Assembly (NCBI GenBank): GCA_913776405.1
Contig: CAJYOV010000462.1
Location: 1 to 8,361, forward strand
Reading direction: 5' to 3'
Origin: Pseudobdellovibrionaceae bacterium
GTDB taxonomy: Bacteria; Bdellovibrionota; Bdellovibrionia; Bdellovibrionales; JAMPXM01
Length of the DNA: 8,361 nucleotides
The position numbers were made by a program, and so were the translations under genes. Below are positions 6,987-8,361 of this stretch, piece by piece. The notes below the pieces were generated by a model. It saw only the letters and a program-made list of their open reading frames with translations. It searched no databases and was not told where the DNA came from. Numbering within the stretch: the stretch's first letter is position 1; every line of letters starts with the position of its first letter.

Positions 6987-7829
6987 ATGTTAAAGCGCGT
7001 CTTTAACTGCATGGCCTCACCGTGTGAGATTCTCCTCGAAACTGAGGATCCAATTCTCATGAATACGGTTGAGGCCGCTGTCGTGAAGGAGGCAAAGCGG
7101 ATCGAAACGAAATTCAGTCGTTATAACGATCAAGGTGTCCTGGCTGTTCTGCAACGATCTGGTGGCGCGCGCGTCGAGGTCGATTCGGAAACAGCGGCCC
7201 TAATCGAGTTCGCAAAAACGTGCTACGAGCTTAGCGATGGCCTTCTCGATATCACGAGTGGGGTGCTGCGACGGGTTTGGTCGTTCAAAACACCCGACGA
7301 TCCGGTTCCGAAACAAAGAGAGATTGCGCGTCTTTTACCGCTCATCGGTTTCGAGAAATTAACGTGGAACGCTCCGTTTCTGACACTTCCCGAAGGCATG
7401 CAAATCGACTTCGGCGGAATCGGTAAAGAGTACGCTGTCGATCGATGCCTAGATCTTGTGAGCTCGATCACGACCGTACCGTGCCTTTTGAATTTCGGTG
7501 GCGACCTTGCTGCAAAGAGAGCGCCTTCAGCGGGTGAGTGGCGTGTCGGCATCGAGGGCACAGCAAACGTCGTCGAATTTAAATCGGGTGGCATTGCGAC
7601 GAGCGGCGATCAGCGGCGTTATCTAAAAGTCGGATCGAAGATCTATTCTCACATTCTGAATCCCAAGACCGGCTGGGCCGTCGAAAGCCCATACACGTCT
7701 ATCTCTGTTTTGAGTTCGACATGCACAAATGCGGGCGTCTTAGCGACTCTCAGTTTCCTTCAAGACGACCCGAAAGCATTTTTAGAAGCTCAAGGCTGCC
7801 GTTACTGGCTTCAAAAGGACGCTCCGTGA
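6987..7829 (+). CDS. ApbE-family FAD:protein FMN transferase, no signal peptide
   Basis: ApbE-family proteins use FAD and Mg to attach FMN covalently to Ser or Thr of target proteins. The 280-residue protein shows the family order: MASPCEI near the N-terminus, FSRYND, LSDGLLDITSG, then D141-F-G-G-I-G-K147 with EYAVD. LNFGGDLAAKR, IATSGDQRRY and SHILNPKTG follow. The helix that usually reads ADALAT reads A249-G-V-L-A-T254, so the common metal-binding Asp is Gly250. From memory, ApbE proteins encoded beside DUF3570 often have AG at this point, which would make it a subfamily trait and not damage. The conserved domain begins at about residue 8, leaving no room for a signal peptide or lipobox although most ApbE proteins act outside the cytoplasm. 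It starts at ATG 6987, 4 nt after the barrel gene, with no clear Shine-Dalgarno, implying translational coupling. The neighbouring lipoprotein is the most obvious candidate substrate. Confidence 0.9.
   Translation: MLKRVFNCMASPCEILLETEDPILMNTVEAAVVKEAKRIETKFSRYNDQGVLAVLQRSGGARVEVDSETAALIEFAKTCYELSDGLLDITSGVLRRVWSFKTPDDPVPKQREIARLLPLIGFEKLTWNAPFLTLPEGMQIDFGGIGKEYAVDRCLDLVSSITTVPCLLNFGGDLAAKRAPSAGEWRVGIEGTANVVEFKSGGIATSGDQRRYLKVGSKIYSHILNPKTGWAVESPYTSISVLSSTCTNAGVLATLSFLQDDPKAFLEAQGCRYWLQKDAP
7813..7819 (+). promoter_or_regulatory. ribosome binding site AAAAGGA of the PAP2 gene
   Basis: AAAAGGA inside the end of the ApbE gene is 6 nt before GTG 7826 and decides for that GTG as the start. Confidence 0.65.
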
Positions 7830-8361
7830 AAAAGTTGATCCTCTCGTTGTGCGCTATCCTGTTTGTTCTTTTGTGTGTTCTTGGACCGAGTCGCAGCCAG
7901 GCTGGTTTAGGTTCTCATTTTCTAGTCGGTACAGGCGATGCGTTCACTGATTCGAACAAGTGGATTTGGCTTGGAGGCAGCGTCGCAACTCTTGTGGCGT
8001 TCAAATACGACCAAGACGTTTATCGTTACTACGCAAAAAAAGAGAAAGAAGAATTTCCCGACAGCGTCGGCGACATCATGGGTACGGGCGCACCCGGTGC
8101 CGCGATTGCGCTGCTAACGCTTGGCGCCGGCTGGGCTCTCGGAAGTGATCGGGTGCTGGGTGCTGGTCAAAGCCACGCCGAAGCTCTCTTTGCGACGTTC
8201 GCCTACACGGGCCTTCTTAAAATGATCATCGAGCGTGATCGCCCGCCAGCGTTCTCGCAGAAAGAATCTTCTTTCAATGCCTCGTTCCCGTCAGCGCATA
8301 CATCGACTTCATTCGCAACAGCAGGCAGCATGATGGCTTCTGCGGGACCCATCTTGGGTGT
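7826..8361 (+). CDS. PAP2-family phosphatase, GTG start, 3' end beyond window
   Basis: Partial membrane or periplasmic acid phosphatase of the PAP2 superfamily (lipid phosphate or undecaprenyl-diphosphate phosphatases, vanadium haloperoxidase relatives). It starts at GTG 7826, sharing GTGA with the stop of the ApbE gene, behind AAAAGGA. No ATG start is available near this 5' end, so the gene is easily missed. Residues 1-26 are a signal peptide or first membrane segment (VKKLILSLCAILF..., possible cleavage after SRSQA). Hydrophobic stretches follow at about 50-60, 90-105 and 120-135. Catalytic motif 1 is K132-x6-R139-P140 (KMIIERDRP), and motif 2 is P155-S-A-H158. Motif 3 (SR-x5-H-x3-D) would lie beyond 8361; 178 complete codons are visible. 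Its place as last visible gene of the operon suggests co-expression with the envelope cassette. A link to lipid, polyprenyl or nucleotide phosphate chemistry is open. Confidence 0.9.
   Translation, partial: MKKLILSLCAILFVLLCVLGPSRSQAGLGSHFLVGTGDAFTDSNKWIWLGGSVATLVAFKYDQDVYRYYAKKEKEEFPDSVGDIMGTGAPGAAIALLTLGAGWALGSDRVLGAGQSHAEALFATFAYTGLLKMIIERDRPPAFSQKESSFNASFPSAHTSTSFATAGSMMASAGPILG

Noticed and set aside
7223..7594. 123-codon open frame on the - strand inside the ApbE gene
   Set aside because: It covers conserved ApbE motifs on the other strand and has no recognisable protein features or ribosome binding site.
7960..8148. 62-codon + strand open frame within the PAP2 gene
   Set aside because: Arg-rich out-of-frame reading; the GTG-initiated frame carries both PAP2 motifs.

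Overview
The window looks like the chromosome of a Gram-negative bacterium. The evidence is a lipoprotein signal, an outer-membrane beta-barrel with a C-terminal Phe, Sec signal peptides and a hybrid histidine kinase. Base composition is roughly balanced, and there is no IS element, integrase, phage gene, CRISPR array, tRNA or rRNA. A cysteine-rich secreted-type protein of unknown family next to envelope genes would fit a Bdellovibrionota/Oligoflexia-like or other deltaproteobacterial-grade organism, but that placement is an inference and not a firm assignment.

Left part (about 1-3279, + strand): a soluble hybrid histidine kinase (PAS modules, HisKA, HATPase_c, receiver) is followed after 4 nt by a lipoprotein-type metallo-beta-lactamase-fold hydrolase of the UlaG/NAPE-PLD-like group. 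The hydrolase reading frame is broken by three small indels within about 85 nt, yet both halves keep their metal-binding motifs. It is therefore either a very young pseudogene or a sequence error. The kinase 5' end is also irregular: an in-frame stop lies just before a truncated PAS domain.

Middle: a single hemerythrin-like HHE protein with its own ribosome binding site (3368-3916) converges on a minus-strand gene (3937-5427). That gene encodes a 496-residue protein with 21 cysteines and no recognised family.

Right part (about 5388-8361, + strand): a tightly packed operon encodes a tiny Cys/Gly-tailed lipoprotein (DUF4266 type), a DUF3570 outer-membrane barrel, an ApbE-type FMN transferase and a PAP2 phosphatase that starts at GTG and runs off the window. 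The genes overlap by 10 nt, are separated by 4 nt and overlap by 4 nt, so they are very likely co-translated. The first three form a recurrent cassette whose biochemical role is, to my knowledge, not settled. A covalently flavinylated or otherwise modified envelope redox system is the natural hypothesis. In the small lipoprotein I see a Glu-Ala-Ser-Ser-Gly-Gly-Ser segment that resembles the known ApbE acceptor motif. The ApbE protein itself has no signal peptide and has Gly where classical members carry the Mg-binding Asp. The 5' ends of the small lipoprotein gene and the minus-strand Cys-rich gene collide head-to-head at about 5346-5427, and neither has a convincing start there. This suggests a deletion junction or an assembly defect.
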